64,000 bases of DNA from Flaccisagitta enflata (lineage: Eukaryota > Chaetognatha > Sagittoidea > Aphragmophora), in NCBI GenBank assembly GCA_965153355.1, contig OZ231126.1, positions 104,904,001 through 104,968,000 of the forward strand, written 5' to 3'. A program made the translations under genes and the position numbers. Positions 1 to 13,546 of this stretch are shown here, piece by piece. The first letter of the stretch is position 1. Each line of letters starts with the position of its first letter. The notes beneath the pieces were generated by a model. The model worked only from the letters and a program-made list of their open reading frames with translations, ran no database searches and was not told where the DNA came from.

Positions 1-990
1 CTTTAAAAATTTAGATGAAAATGTCTTTTTTGGCCATTTTAGGCCATTTTTGGCCTGTTTTTGGCCTGTTATGGCCCCAGTATCAGTTTCCAAAGCTCTC
101 AATGACTATATTTGACCTAGTTCTGACTGCATTGAGTAAGATTGGCGAAAAAATTCTGAATAACAATGATCTATCAGATGAAAACAGCGATTTTGGCCAT
201 TTTAGGACATTTTTGGCCTGTTTTTGGCCTCTTGTAGCCCCAGTATCAGTTTCCAAAGTTCTCGATAAGTATATCTGACCTTGTTCTGACTGCATTGAGT
301 GAGATTGGCGAAAAAATCCTGAATAACAATGATACATGAGATGAAAATGCCGATTTTGACCATCTGGGGCCGTTTTTGGCCTGTTTTTGGCCTGTTGTGG
401 CCCCCGTATTTGTTTTTAGAGCTGTCAATGAGTGTATTTGATCTAGTTCTGACTGGATTGGGTGAGACAAGTGAAAACATTCCGGATAACAATGATCTAT
501 ATGTTGAAAATGCCGATTTTGGCCATTTTGGGCCATTTTTGGCCTGTTTTTGGCCTGTTATTACCCCAGTAGCAGTACTAAAAGCTCTCAATGAGTACAT
601 TTGTCCTTATTCTGACCTAATTGAGTGTGTTTGGCAAGAAATTCTTAAATAACACTCTTTTTTTGAGGAAAAATGGGGTTTTTGGCTTTTTTGGGCCATT
701 TTTGGCCTGTTTTTGGCCAGTTACAGTCCCCGAATGGCCGCCAAACTCTCGTAAACTGTGTATATACTCCAGTTCTTGTTAGTTTCAACTGAAAAACGCA
801 ACTGGGTGTCAACAGTGAACTCCAAATAGCTAAAAAGTGCATTTTTACCCTAAAAATGGCAAAAAATTGGATTTTTGAAAGGGGGGCCCAAAAAATATTC
901 CAAAATGGAGGTCAGATTCGTGTTCAGCATGAAAAAATATGTCAGAATAGTGAAGTTCCAGAGCTGTTTGGAAATTTTTACCCTACACTT
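1..990 (+). repeat. Interspersed repeat IR1, copy 1, with ~163-bp tandem array
   Basis: About four degenerate units of ~163 bp; the segment around TTCTGAC recurs near 111, 273, 437 and 599. Units are rich in GGCC words (ggccatttttggcctg). A non-repeated tail follows from ~650. The whole copy matches, in reverse complement, the segment at 60,690-61,480, so it is an interspersed family and not a local satellite. Homology ends near 990 where LINE sequence begins, which suggests the LINE truncated or joined this copy. No coding potential is seen. Confidence 0.8.
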
Positions 991-991
991 C

Positions 992-2144
992 TTTAAGATC
1001 CCTGACTATAAGGACCAACAGGGGAATCTCTCTGATACCAACAACTATCGCGGGATTACTATCTCTCCCATAATTTCTAAAGCATTCGAGCATGTTTTGA
1101 AATCGACATTTCTTGAGCATTTGACAACATCCCAATATCAATATGGTTTCAAGAAAAACAGTTCCACTGTTCATGCGTTACACTGTCTTCGAGAAACCGT
1201 AACATATTTTGTCAACAATGACAGCCGTGTATTTTGCACTTTTTTGGACGCGTCAAAAGCTTTCGACCGTTTGGTCCATTCAGGACTATTTCTGAAATTA
1301 ATGGATCGGAATGTTCCAGCGAATTTTCTCAACGTCATCATATCATGGTATAGCAACCTGAAATGCTGCGTCAAATGGGCGGATCAATTCAGCGATTGGT
1401 TTGAAATAACAGCTGATGTTCGACAGGGCGGCATTTTGTCACCGGACTTCTACTCCATATATGTTGATGATTTGATCGCAAAACTAAAAGAATGCAAAAA
1501 AGGTTGCCACGTCTTTGCCAACTTTGCCGCCGCCTTATTCTACGCGGATGATATGGCCATCCTTGCGCCATCCATCAAAGGCTTAGATCATCTTCTCAGG
1601 ATATGTGGTGATTATTTTGCAGAGTGGGACATGTGTCTCAATGCAAAAAAATCAAAAAATCTCTACTTTGGCAAACGGATAAAGATTTTACACAACATCA
1701 CCCTCAACAGAAACAAGATTGATTGGGTCGATGAGTGGGTGTATCTCGGAGTGACACTAAAGAGTGCAAAAGGCTTTGATTGCTCAATCAAGGAAAAAGT
1801 CAAAAAATTCTACCGCTGCGCGAACTCGATTTTTTCGCATCGATGGAAAATCAAATGATACAGTCATGTTGCATTTGGTGGAAACTCACTGTGTTCCGAT
1901 TCTGACCTATGCAATTGAAGTGATACACATATCCAACCGCGATGAACGAAGACAATTGCGCGTCGCCTACAATTCGCTGTTTCGCAGAATTTTTCAATAC
2001 CGATGGACAGAAAGTGTCTCTGCACTGCAGGCTTTCCTCGAGCGTCCTACTTGGGAGCAACTGACGGAAAAGAGACGCAAAAACTTTGTCAAGCGAATCC
2101 AGGAATCTGATCCTCTGTCGATTGCGTATCAATTGCTCACGTGA
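992..2144 (+). pseudogene. 5'-truncated non-LTR (LINE) reverse transcriptase, frameshifted
   Basis: Seen: a reverse-transcriptase core in two overlapping frames. The first (to 1858) shows NYRGITISPI, the palm aspartate block FLDASKAFDRL, VRQGGILSP and the catalytic box YADD at ~1541-1552, then YLGVTL. The second frame (to 2144) continues the thumb and C-terminal region. A frameshift near 1830, in a short T run, separates them. Known: this block order is typical of LINE polymerases that copy their RNA by target-primed reverse transcription. The N-terminal endonuclease and ORF1 are absent, so this is a 5'-truncated dead copy. Homology begins at ~992, directly after IR1; the upstream in-frame codons from 875 belong to IR1 and not to the enzyme. 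The clade (CR1/L2/jockey-like) cannot be fixed by eye. Confidence 0.88.
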
Positions 2145-2198
2145 ACCTAAAGCTACCTATTTACTTTTACTTATACTTTCGTACCTCATACAAACGTT

Positions 2199-2352
2199 TA
2201 GTGGAGCGTCGACCACTATAAAAACGCAGTACATTTATTTTTTCTCTTTTAGTGGAGCGTCGACCACTATAAAAACGCAGTACATTTATTTTTTTCTCTT
2301 TTAGTGGAGCGTCGACCACTATAAAAACGCAGTACATTTATTTTTTCTCTTT
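2199..2352 (+). repeat. Three tandem 51-52 bp units at the LINE 3' side
   Basis: Units start at 2199, 2250 and 2302 and are almost identical. Each holds an interrupted palindrome (AGTGG...CCACT around GTCGAC) followed by a TATAAAAA word. They lie ~55 bp after the LINE stop, so they are probably part of its 3' UTR; tandem 3' ends are common in some LINE clades. A regulatory role for the TATA-like word is speculation. Confidence 0.75.
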
Positions 2353-2493
2353 CTCTATTTTTGTCTTATCAAGAAATCGCTAGTTTTATTCTCTACTACT
2401 CATTAATGTTGTCATCTTGATTCGTTTACTCAATTGTACCGCTACACTTTATGTGTGAATACAAACCATTATTAATGGGATATACTATATGAA

Positions 2494-3064
2494 TTAAAAA
2501 AAAAGACGCACTTTTGAATGGTTGATTGCGCCATTGAAAATCAAAAAAATTAACTAAAATCTTAGACCATTTTGAAGCCCTTGAAAAACTCTTTCATTTG
2601 GCGCCAATCTGGTATCTCTATCTTTTTTCGTTTGGAAATGGCATTAGTTTGAGTAAAAATGTTGCCAAATTTGTTTTTGCAGTCCCTTTGAAAAAAATGC
2701 AATTCAGCAAAATAGTGTCTGACTTTAAAGAGCTCTAGCTCCTAAACCGTTGAAGATACAGATCTGGAATTGGTCTAGAATGAAAGATAATTTGAAAATC
2801 TTCAAAATCACTCTTTCTGTAAAATTTTTCTGATACAGTTGAACCTCGCTCTAACGGACCCGCCATGAACGGAATTCCGCCTATAACAGATACAAATTCA
2901 TGGTCCCTTCAAGTTGATTTCTTATATTTCCTTTGTTGGCAATAACAGAAGTCCACTTATAACAGAAGAAAACTGTTAGTCCCCTCAAATCCGTTAGAGC
3001 GGGGCTCAACTGTAATTTTTCAGTCAGTTTTATCAGTAAATAAAAAGGTGCGTCTTTTTTTTTA
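2494..3064. mobile_element. MITE with GACGCAC terminal inverted repeats, copy 1
   Basis: Left end taaaaaaaaagacgcac and right end gtgcgtcttttttttta are inverted repeats ~570 bp apart. The interior has no ORF. The same interior, inverted, occurs at 19,730-20,750, which confirms a dispersed family. A second MITE (2836-3012) is nested inside. The short element without transposase is presumably mobilised in trans. Confidence 0.75.
2836..3012. mobile_element. 177-bp TA-flanked MITE (pogo/Tigger-like ends), copy 1
   Basis: Both ends are inverted: CAGTTGAACCTCGCTCTAAC at left, complement at right, each bordered by TA (2834-2835 and 3013-3014), the usual Tc1/mariner/pogo target duplication. A second copy at 44,258-44,435 has the same ends and interior. 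Nested in the GACGCAC MITE, hence younger. Assignment to pogo is by resemblance of the termini only. Confidence 0.82.
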
Positions 3065-3140
3065 GTACTGACCACTTTCAATCTGACCAGTAATCACACA
3101 TAACTGTAGTCTAAATACTTGCAAGCCGGAGAGAGAGAGA

Positions 3141-3236
<96 letters not shown>

Positions 3237-3631
3237 TGACGGCAGCAATGTCGACGATGACGACGACGGGTGCGCCTCTTCCTCCTATAAGTACTTATCA
3301 TTTCATTTCTTCTCTTTCTTGTCTCTCCCTCTCTCTTTTCCTCTTCCGCTCCCACTCCTCCTCTTCCTCTCCTCTTCCTCGCCATTACTAACCCTAGTTA
3401 GTCTTTCAATCTTCCATTAACTCTGATCGCGATCTCAAGAGCACTTGCCTGCTGCAATTCCAAAAAAAGTCAAGCAAAAAAAAACTGGAAAAACATTTAA
3501 GAAATTTTGTATTGCTACAGTACTAACTGCTCTAACAAAGTTCTCTCTGTCTCTTTGTTTCTCTCTCTCTCTCTCTCACTCTGTTTCTCTCTCTGTCTGT
3601 CTCTTTCCACTTTGCCTTTTGAAACAAGACA
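3065..3631. repeat. Duplicated block, copy a, with ~105-bp (GA)n core
   Basis: A flank (tactgaccactttcaatc), a (GA)n run at ~3130-3232, then a ~300-bp segment containing GTCGACGATGACGACG and a CT-rich stretch. The same order recurs at 5131-5720 with few differences outside the microsatellite. Long Arg-Glu and Ser-Leu frames here are microsatellite translations, not genes. Confidence 0.8.
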
Positions 3632-3900
3632 AACAAGGTCAACAAACCTTAGTCGCGTGGTAATAAAGGTAATTAAGATAATTAAGGTAATAAAGGTAAT
3701 AAGGGTAATAAGGGTAATAAAGGTAATAATGCTAAAAAAGGTAATTAAGGTAATAAAGGTAAAGGTACCTAAAGCAACTAAAGTACCCTAAAGTACCCTT
3801 AAATACCTAAAGTACCCTCAACTACCAAAAGTACCCTAAGGTACCCTTCAGTACCTAAACTACTCTTAAGTAACCCAAAGTACCTAAGTCGCACTGAAAA
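3632..3900 (+). mobile_element. Minisatellite element, subfamily I (degenerate), GGTAAT/AAGTACC core
   Basis: Starts AACAAGGTC...AGTCGCGTGG at 3632, matching the 5' end of the better copy at 19,194. The core changes from ggtaataaa-type units to aaagtaccct-type units. The expected 3' hairpin is decayed (AAGTCGCACTGAAAA near 3885), so the 3' boundary is approximate. Confidence 0.6.
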
Positions 3901-4149
3901 TTAGCATAGAATTTGCTACCCATGCCCAATAAATTGTGATTTTTATAAAATGAAATTGGCGGAAACTTTAAGGTGACTGACAGACAAAGATTAGAGCCTT
4001 TAATATCTAAATGAGAATTGTCATAATTATCAGAGCACCATGTCTCCTGGAGACAAAAATCATGTTACATTGTTTCATTCTATAATCATTTCAAAAGGTG
4101 ACCTAATTTTAAGGTGACCTAAAAAACCTATATTCATATTTATCTTAAG

Positions 4150-4395
4150 ATTTCTATCTTTACTTACAATCTATCTTTACTTACAATCTATCTTTACTTA
4201 CAATCCATCTTAACTTACAATCTATCTTTACTTACAATCTATCTTTACTTACAATCTATCTTTACTTACAATCTATCTTTACTTACAATCTATCTTTACT
4301 TACAATCTATCTTTACTTACAATCTATCTTTGGTTATGTTCTATCTTTACTTACAATCTATCTTTACTTACAATCTATCTTTACTCAGATCTATC
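4150..4395. repeat. 17-bp minisatellite (caatctatctttactta)
   Basis: About 13 near-perfect 17-bp units with one divergent unit around 4330. The preceding 3901-4149 stretch is AT-rich with nothing recognisable. Confidence 0.9.
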
Positions 4396-4499
4396 ATCTT
4401 TTACTATTACTGTTATTACATAAAATTCGCGTGGTATCTAAGGTATCTAAGGTATCTAAGGTAATAAAAGTAATAAATGTAATAAAGAGAGAGAGAGAG

Positions 4500-5130
<631 letters not shown>

Positions 5131-5192
5131 ATACTGACCACTTTCAATCTGACCATTAATCACACATAACTGTAGTCTAAATACTTGCAAGC

Positions 5193-5288
<96 letters not shown>

Positions 5289-5723
5289 TGACGGCGGCAA
5301 TGTCGACGATGACGACGTCGGGTGCGCCTCTTCCTCCTATAAGTACTTATCATTTCATTTCTTCTCTTTCTTGTCTCTCTCTCTCTCTTTTCCTCTTCCG
5401 CTCCCACTCCTCCTCTTCCTCTCCTCTTCCTCGCCATTACTGACCCTAGTTAGTCTTTCAATCTTCCATTAACTCTGATCGCGATCTCAAGAACACTTGC
5501 CTGCTGCAATTCCAAAAAAAAGTCAAGGAAAAAAAAACTGGAAAAACATTTAAAAAAAAAAAGAATTTTGATTTTGTATTGCTACAGTGCTAACTGCTCT
5601 AACAAAGTTCTCTCTGTCTCTTTGTTTCTCTCTCTCTCTCTCTCACTCTGTTTCTCTCTCTGTCTGTCTCTTTCCCTCTGTCTCTTTCTCTCTGTCTCTT
5701 TCTCTCTGTCTCTTTCTCTCATG

Positions 5724-5780
<57 letters not shown>

Positions 5781-5822
5781 TCTAAAAATAAGTCTCCTTT
5801 AATAATCTGGAATTGATTCTCA
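5131..5822. repeat. Duplicated block, copy b, extended by CT-rich DNA
   Basis: Repeats 3065-3620: same flank, (GA)n at ~5196-5283, the GTCGACGATGACGACG segment, and the ctctaacaaagttctctctg segment. From ~5625 it runs into (CT)n/(CTGT)n, ending in pure (CT)n at ~5719-5776. No gene. Confidence 0.82.
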
Positions 5823-5824
5823 TA

Positions 5825-6334
5825 CAGTAGATGTCGTCTAGACTTAGAAATACGGGGGCCCTCATACCTTAAATACCATCTATGTAACTAAAATGAAACT
5901 GTGTGTGTATAATGCTTATGACCTGAAGGGTTGACGATGGGGTATGGCAGCTCTGTGGATGGAAAACTCTTTTGAATACACTCAATCAAATTCTCTTTAT
6001 TAAATCAGCTTCAGAAGTTAGTCTAGTGGATAACTCACTTGACTTCAGATTTATCAGTTACAGATCTTTTCATCTAAGGTTCCAGGTTCGAATCCCCAGC
6101 TGGTTTTGCTATTCAAGCTAATAGATAAAGCTGAAATTCTGCAAAAAAAATTAATTGTTCCTATATTTTTATACTAAAAGTTTTTTTCCTAGGGTAAGCC
6201 GTAGGGGGATACCATACCCCATCGTCAACCCTTTAGGGTTTACACATTACACCTGCAAAATATCAGCCCCCTCGCTTTCCTAATACTCAGGTTATGAGCT
6301 CCCCCGTATTTCTAAGTCTAGACGACATCTACTG
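5825..6334. mobile_element. 510-bp TA-flanked MITE with long nested inverted ends
   Basis: Ends CAGTAGATGTCGTCTAGACT and its complement, with TA at 5823-5824 and 6335-6336. A second inverted pair (gggttgacgatggggtatgg near 5930 and its complement near 6222) lies inside, so each arm is >100 bp with gaps. The interior carries a tRNA-like unit. A truncated copy of the left end lies at 29,494-29,556. Confidence 0.85.
6006..6102 (+). pseudogene. tRNA-like sequence with Pol III A and B boxes inside the MITE
   Basis: Seen: a D-arm AGTTA...TAACT enclosing the A-box word TAGTCTAGTGG, a B-box GGTTCGAATCC at ~6084-6094, a possible extra arm AGAT...ATCT, and a 5-bp acceptor pairing CAGCT/AGCTG. The anticodon region and T-stem pair poorly, so it is unlikely to be a working tRNA. 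It resembles the head of a tRNA-derived SINE, or a tRNA captured by the MITE; an internal Pol III promoter could still work. Confidence 0.6.
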
Positions 6335-6672
6335 TATAACAAAGTTTTATCTCTTCATTTGAAATCTCATTTGAAGTAAATCTCATTGTAAAGAAAAAGA
6401 ACATTTTAAAAGCCTCTGTGATTTTCAAAAAATCTCAATTTAAAATCAACTCTCCTTTTAAAAACAAAGAAAAACATAAAAAAGAACAAAAAACTAAAAA
6501 AAAACAAATAAAAAACAAACAAATCAAATTTTTTTGCTTGGAAATTCTCATTAAAACCTACACATTTTCCTTACTGCTCATTTTCAAATTTTTGTGTTTA
6601 AAAATTGCTTGTAAAGTAATTTTTTGATTACTCCAATGCTAACTTGGAACACTGGACATTTTTATTAAAAAC

Positions 6673-8655
<1,983 letters not shown>

Positions 8656-8785
8656 ATTCTCTTATAGTATTGTCTCTTTTTAATCCATATCTCATTTTTA
8701 AGTTTTATCAAGTTTGTGTGACCCACTAAGAGATCTATTGGATCATTAAATTTTCATTGTTACTCAGTTTATTCTATCAGAGACC

Positions 8786-10384
8786 ATGTTGCCTCCACTT
8801 CTACTAAAAAATACAGTGTCAACTGTTGATAGAAATGCATGCTTTGCAAACAGTGTTATTCAAATTTTAAGAAGAATCCCTGATATAAAAAATAGCATTA
8901 ATGCTCTAATTCCAGAAACTAGTATACATGCAGAACTTAAAATAATATTTTCAGCTGAAGGGACTCAAAGAAAAGTTAGTGCATCAAGATTGAGATCAAT
9001 AGTTGGTGGACATTTTGCTTCTGGTGCGCAAATGGATTGTAAAGAGTTTTTCGATGAACTGCTTGAAAATTTGCCCTTTCCCTTTAATGATCTTTTTTGT
9101 TACAGAATAAAACATTATTTTAACTTCATCCGTTCTATAGTTCGTCCTGCATGTCACTACAGGGTGATTTTTTTCAAGTGGGGGAAAGTATTAAGACATC
9201 AAATTTTTATTATGCAACGTTAAGATAAACCAAAGTTTGTTTACAGTCGCAAACTACTTGACATTTAATATTCAAGAAAGAAAAAATATTTTTTACCAGT
9301 TTTGACTGCAATTCAGCATAGTTGACCATTTTCAATCCATTAAGTTTAGATCATTCTTTTACAATTGTGAATTTTTGAATAATGCACAAAAATGATTTAT
9401 TTTCATCAAAAAGTTTAATATCAGTTAATTTCTATCACTAATTTTGATATGTTCACTTTGGTTTTTATTCAAAACAAATTATCACTTAGATTTTGTAATT
9501 TCAGCTTTATTCATATAAGCAAAAATATAAAAAACATTGATTTTCCTGAAATTTTGGTTTTAATGAAAATACTAATTTGTCAAAAATATTTTTTCTTTCT
9601 AGAAAAGTAAATGTCAAGTAGTTAGCAACTATAAACTAACTTTGGTTCATCCTAAAATATCATGATTAAAATTTGATGCCTTAATACTTTCCCCCACTTG
9701 AAAAAAATCACCCTGTATTGTCATCGTGTAGAGGACCCTGTAATTGAACTGGGGACATCTTTGCCTGTTTCCTTGTATGGTTTTGGTGAATTATCCTTAC
9801 AAAATCTTGTTGACATATATTTCAATTTTGAAGTACTTGAAAAGAAATGCAGTAAGTGTCCCAACCAACCGGAACAAACATATCATCTTATCAAAGAGTT
9901 TTATGACCCAGGGCCTTTTTTGATAATTCAATTGAAAAGATTTGAACTGAAAGACAACATTTTGAAGAAATTACATACTTTTGTTCCTGGTACTTTTATT
10001 TTAAATATAAATGGCATATGCTTCAAGCTTATTGCTATGATTAATCACATTGGTAAATTTAACAATGGTCATTATATAGCCTTACTCGAACAGAATGAAA
10101 AATGGTATATTTGTGATGATGACGATTTTCCTACAGAAATATCAAGAACAAATGTATTTTCAAAAGAAAATTATCTCTATTTTTTTAAAAAGATAACTGA
10201 AGATGTTGGATCATCCAATCAAGTAAATCCTTTAGTGTCTCTGCCTAACCCATTTATATCTAATAGTACACGCCATGTAAGTGACTGGTCTGAAGTATTT
10301 GAGAGCCGCCACCTTCCAATTTTTCCACATTCCACTCCCAAATGGTCCCCCGCATATGCAAAAACCGTCGCTAAAAAGATCTAG
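8786..10384 (+). pseudogene. Small ubiquitin-specific protease (peptidase C19) split by a MITE
   Basis: 5' part (8786-9159): Cys box NACFANSVIQIL with the catalytic Cys near residue 18, and the box-2 Gln-Asp region QMDCKEFFDELL. 3' part (from 9718): a CxxC zinc pair KKCSKCP, FLIIQLKRFE, the His box NNGHYIALL, WYICDD and YLYFFKK. These are the canonical USP boxes in order, so both halves belong to one deubiquitinase of about 345 residues. A 558-bp insertion (556-bp element plus TA duplication, a multiple of three) separates them. It contains in-frame stops, so full-length enzyme is not expected unless it is spliced out. The ATG at 9698 lies in the inserted terminal repeat and is not a real start. 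The Ser/Pro-rich C-terminal tail is unrecognised. Whether it is a host gene or cargo of an element with the upstream esterase gene is open. Confidence 0.8.
9160..9715. mobile_element. 556-bp TA-flanked MITE inserted in the USP gene
   Basis: Inverted ends CAGGGTGATTTTTTTCAAG and complement, bordered by TA at 9158-9159 and 9716-9717. The termini extend ~48 bp. The AT-rich interior lacks an ORF and holds a second inverted pair (caaactacttgacattta near 9250 / aaatgtcaagtagttagc near 9605). CAGGGTG ends are typical of mariner-like elements. Removing one TA plus the element restores a continuous USP frame, which confirms the boundaries. Confidence 0.9.
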
Positions 10385-10930
10385 CACGAATTTTTTCCTC
10401 CATCGCTCACAAAACTCTAAGGTAAAATGGTGGTAATTTTATACACGGTTTGGTGATGATTTCCAGCAACTCAGGTTTTATAGCATGAAGATTCTACCGT
10501 AAAGTATGTTAGGACGTACCATCGAAAAATAAATAATGCATTACCGCTCCAGACACTATCAAGATTTTTTGGATAGTTTGATGGAATGGCTTGTCAACTG
10601 CTTCCAAACGATTCTTGTAGGAACTCTATGAGTCACAAACGACCGAGTTTTCAGCAGACCACTTGATCGCCCAACATGTTTGTTTGATCGCACCGCTCAC
10701 TCCACACCCTCACTTTGCACGGCTCCGTATTCTTTGCTCGTTCGCTGTTCATAGGCTCGCCACTTACTTTGCTCGCTCCTTCGTGGGACAGCTGAAGTGG
10801 CTGGTCAACTGCCTCATAGAGAATCAAGTGGGAATCGCCGTGTAATCTGGGTAAATCACTATGTACTCATATGAGTAGCTGAACAAATGAAGATTTGGGT
10901 ATCACAGTTAAATTTTATGCGATTTATGAA
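10385..10930. other. No gene seen; low-complexity gctcgct patch
   Basis: AT-rich spacer, then at ~10,663-10,790 a ctcgct-rich stretch resembling the one at 7495-7645, which suggests a shared degenerate repeat. No motif or convincing frame. Confidence 0.5.
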
Positions 10931-10934
10931 TAGA

Positions 10935-11228
<294 letters not shown>

Positions 11229-11494
11229 CACACACAAACACACAGACAGACTGACAGACACACAGACTCAAATCACACAGACTCACGGCTCAAATCACAG
11301 CCTCATGGCTCAAATCACAGCCTTGCGGCTCAAATCCCATTATTGATGCTCAAATTCAATCCTAGAGCTTCAAAACTCACTAAGCATAGGTCATCAGCCC
11401 CTTCAGGGCGGCTACCCCTCTCACCATCACACACCCACATATACTCACAGAGGGGCAATGGGTACCGCTGACCATCTAACGCTTTTGCGACTAT

Positions 11495-12005
11495 TTTTAT
11501 TTGAGCCTCAAGGCTGGGATTAGGGCCTGGAGGCTGTAATTGGGGCCTTGAGACTGTAATTGGGGCCTTGAGACTAAAATTTGAGCCTTGAGGCTGGGAT
11601 TTGAGCTTTGAGGCTGGGATTTGAGGCTTGACACTAGGATTTGGGCCTTAAGACTAGGATTTGAGTCTCAAGACTGGAATTTGAGCCTCAAGGCTGGGAA
11701 TTGAGCCAAGAGGCTGGGATTTGAGCCTCAAGGCTGGGATTTGAGCCAAGAGGCTGGGATTTGGGCCTTGAGGCTGGGATTTGAGCCTCAAGACTGGGAT
11801 TTGAGCCCCAAGCTGGGATTTGAGCCTCAAGACTGGGATTTGAGCCTCAAGGCTGGGATTTGAGCCTCAAGACTGGGATTTGAGCCTCGAGACTGGGATT
11901 TGAGCCGCGAGACTGGGATTTGAGCCTTGTCTGGGATTTGAGCCTCGAGACTAGGATTTGAGCTTTGAAGCTAGGATTTGGGTCTTGAAGCTAGGATTTG
12001 GGCCT
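11495..12005 (+). repeat. 20-bp minisatellite (ggctgggatttgagcctcaa)
   Basis: About 25 units. Most carry a small palindrome TTGAGCCTCAA, so each unit can form a hairpin. The left flank has gggtaccgctgaccat (~11,460) and gcgactatttttatt (~11,488); the first recurs inverted at ~12,110 and in the element at 19,971, tying this array to the terminal-repeat minisatellite elements. Confidence 0.88.
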
Positions 12006-12059
12006 CCAGGGGGGGACGTAGGAGGAGGAGGAGAAGAAGGAGGAGAAATTTCCCCTGTG

Positions 12060-12722
12060 TGAAAGCATAGGTCATCGGCCCCTTTGGGACCACTGCCCAA
12101 CTAGTCATCCAAGGATCGCACATGGTCAGCGGTACCCGATGCCCTGCTGGGAGTGATCCAGTGAAGAAGTGGAGTGAGAGCAGGGCAGCGGCCCCAAAGG
12201 GCCGATGTCCTGTAGAACACAGGGGGGAATTTCCATACGTCCTGAGGGGCCATATTTCAGGCCTTAGATGACTGATTAAGGCCACGGAAGGCATATTTGA
12301 AGGCTGGGGGGCTTGGCAGAATTAAGGCTTGGAGAGCCAATTTCAGGTTTGGAGGGCAAATCTAAGCCATGGAGGGCTGATTTTATGCTTGGAGGGCTAA
12401 TTGAAGGTCTGGAAGGCAGATTTGAGGTCTGGAGGTCAGATTTGAGGTGGGGGGGGGGCTGATTTGAAGTCTGGAAAGCTGATTTGAGGGCTAAATTGTG
12501 GGTTGGGAGGGCAAATTTAGGGACTGGGAGGGCAAATTTGAGGCCAATGGGGGGGGGACGGAAGGACGGACGGACGGAAGGACGGACATATGAAAATTCC
12601 CCCCTATGTTCTACAGGACATCGGCCCTTTGGGGCCGCTGCCCAAAAAGGGGACCTAAAGACCGACCGACCAACCAACAGACCAACATAGCGGGATGTAG
12701 AGTCGCATTGCACGCGACTTAA
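12060..12722 (+). mobile_element. Minisatellite element B1: GGGCAGCGGCCCC inverted ends, then subfamily I 3' end
   Basis: Inverted modules gggcagcggccccaaaggg (12,183) and its complement (12,625-12,645), each followed inward by gtcctgtagaacac and ggaattt, enclose a ~20-bp array (gagggctgatttgaggtctg, ~12,290-12,560) and a GGAC tetranucleotide run. Right after it comes the shared 3' terminus: gaccgaccgacc, acatagcgggatgtagagtc and a GCGACTTAAAA hairpin ending near 12,722. Two other B copies lie at 19,971-20,632 and 31,225-31,785. Confidence 0.75.
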
Positions 12723-12725
12723 AAG

Positions 12726-13480
12726 GCTAATCAAGCATTAGGGCAGCCATGAAAATCATATTAAAATGCTGAAGAGGCTTGAGCTTTACGGGCCGATTGA
12801 GTGACTATACAACCCACCGACCATACCACCAACGTAGAATAACCTAATTAGGAATGTGATTCATCAAATGTGAGTGGCATATCCATGGAAAAAAGCTTTG
12901 AAGGAAGGATTACTGCAGTGCAGAGGGATTGATACTTCAGTAAATATATTGATCAAGCCCAAGTAATGGCCAATAAGTGTTCCTCGCTGGTTAAGAGTGA
13001 ATGAATGAATGAATGAATGAATGAATGAATGAATGAATGAATGAATGAAAAGTTGAATGAATCAACGAATGAATGATTGAATGAATAGCAGAATGAAAAT
13101 AAATGTGGCAAGGCATGAGAAGTAATAAGAATGAAAAAAGACGTCAGAAGTGGCTGTTCTGCGCATTTCACACATTTGCATGACTGACCGACCGACTGAT
13201 CGACTGACCAATTAATTGATGAATGAGCCTCTTGCAGAGGTGCGAGGACGCACTTGCAGAGGGACAATTTTCATTTTAGTCCCTGTTTCATTGTGCGCTT
13301 GTCTTAATTCCAATGAGAAAAAGTTTTTTACCCAAACCGGAAGTCGCGTATTTCTAGCGTCATTTTCCGGTACTTGGCGTCACTTTGGAGTATATTCATA
13401 ATGAATTCTAGCTAAGTTAGGCTTCTATGCAAATTTACCTTTGAGTTGATTTACACGCTTAATGTAAATCATATTTTTTA
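12726..13480. other. No gene seen; (GAAT)n microsatellite at 12,998-13,085
   Basis: Spacer with a tetranucleotide (gaat)n run, a decaying gacc-type patch near 13,185-13,205, and unremarkable AT-rich DNA. No credible frame. Confidence 0.55.
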
Positions 13481-13546
13481 GAAAGTATTTATGGTTTTTG
13501 TCATCAGAAAACAGGAAATTTCTACTCCCATTATGAAGGCCGACGG

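Noticed and set aside
3656-3880. Possible telomere-like repeats (ggtaat, aagtaccct)
   Set aside because: Unit does not match TTAGGG or TTAGG and the array is internal to a mobile element.
6006-6102. Functional tRNA gene
   Set aside because: T-stem and anticodon stem pair poorly and it lies within a palindromic MITE; described as tRNA-like only.
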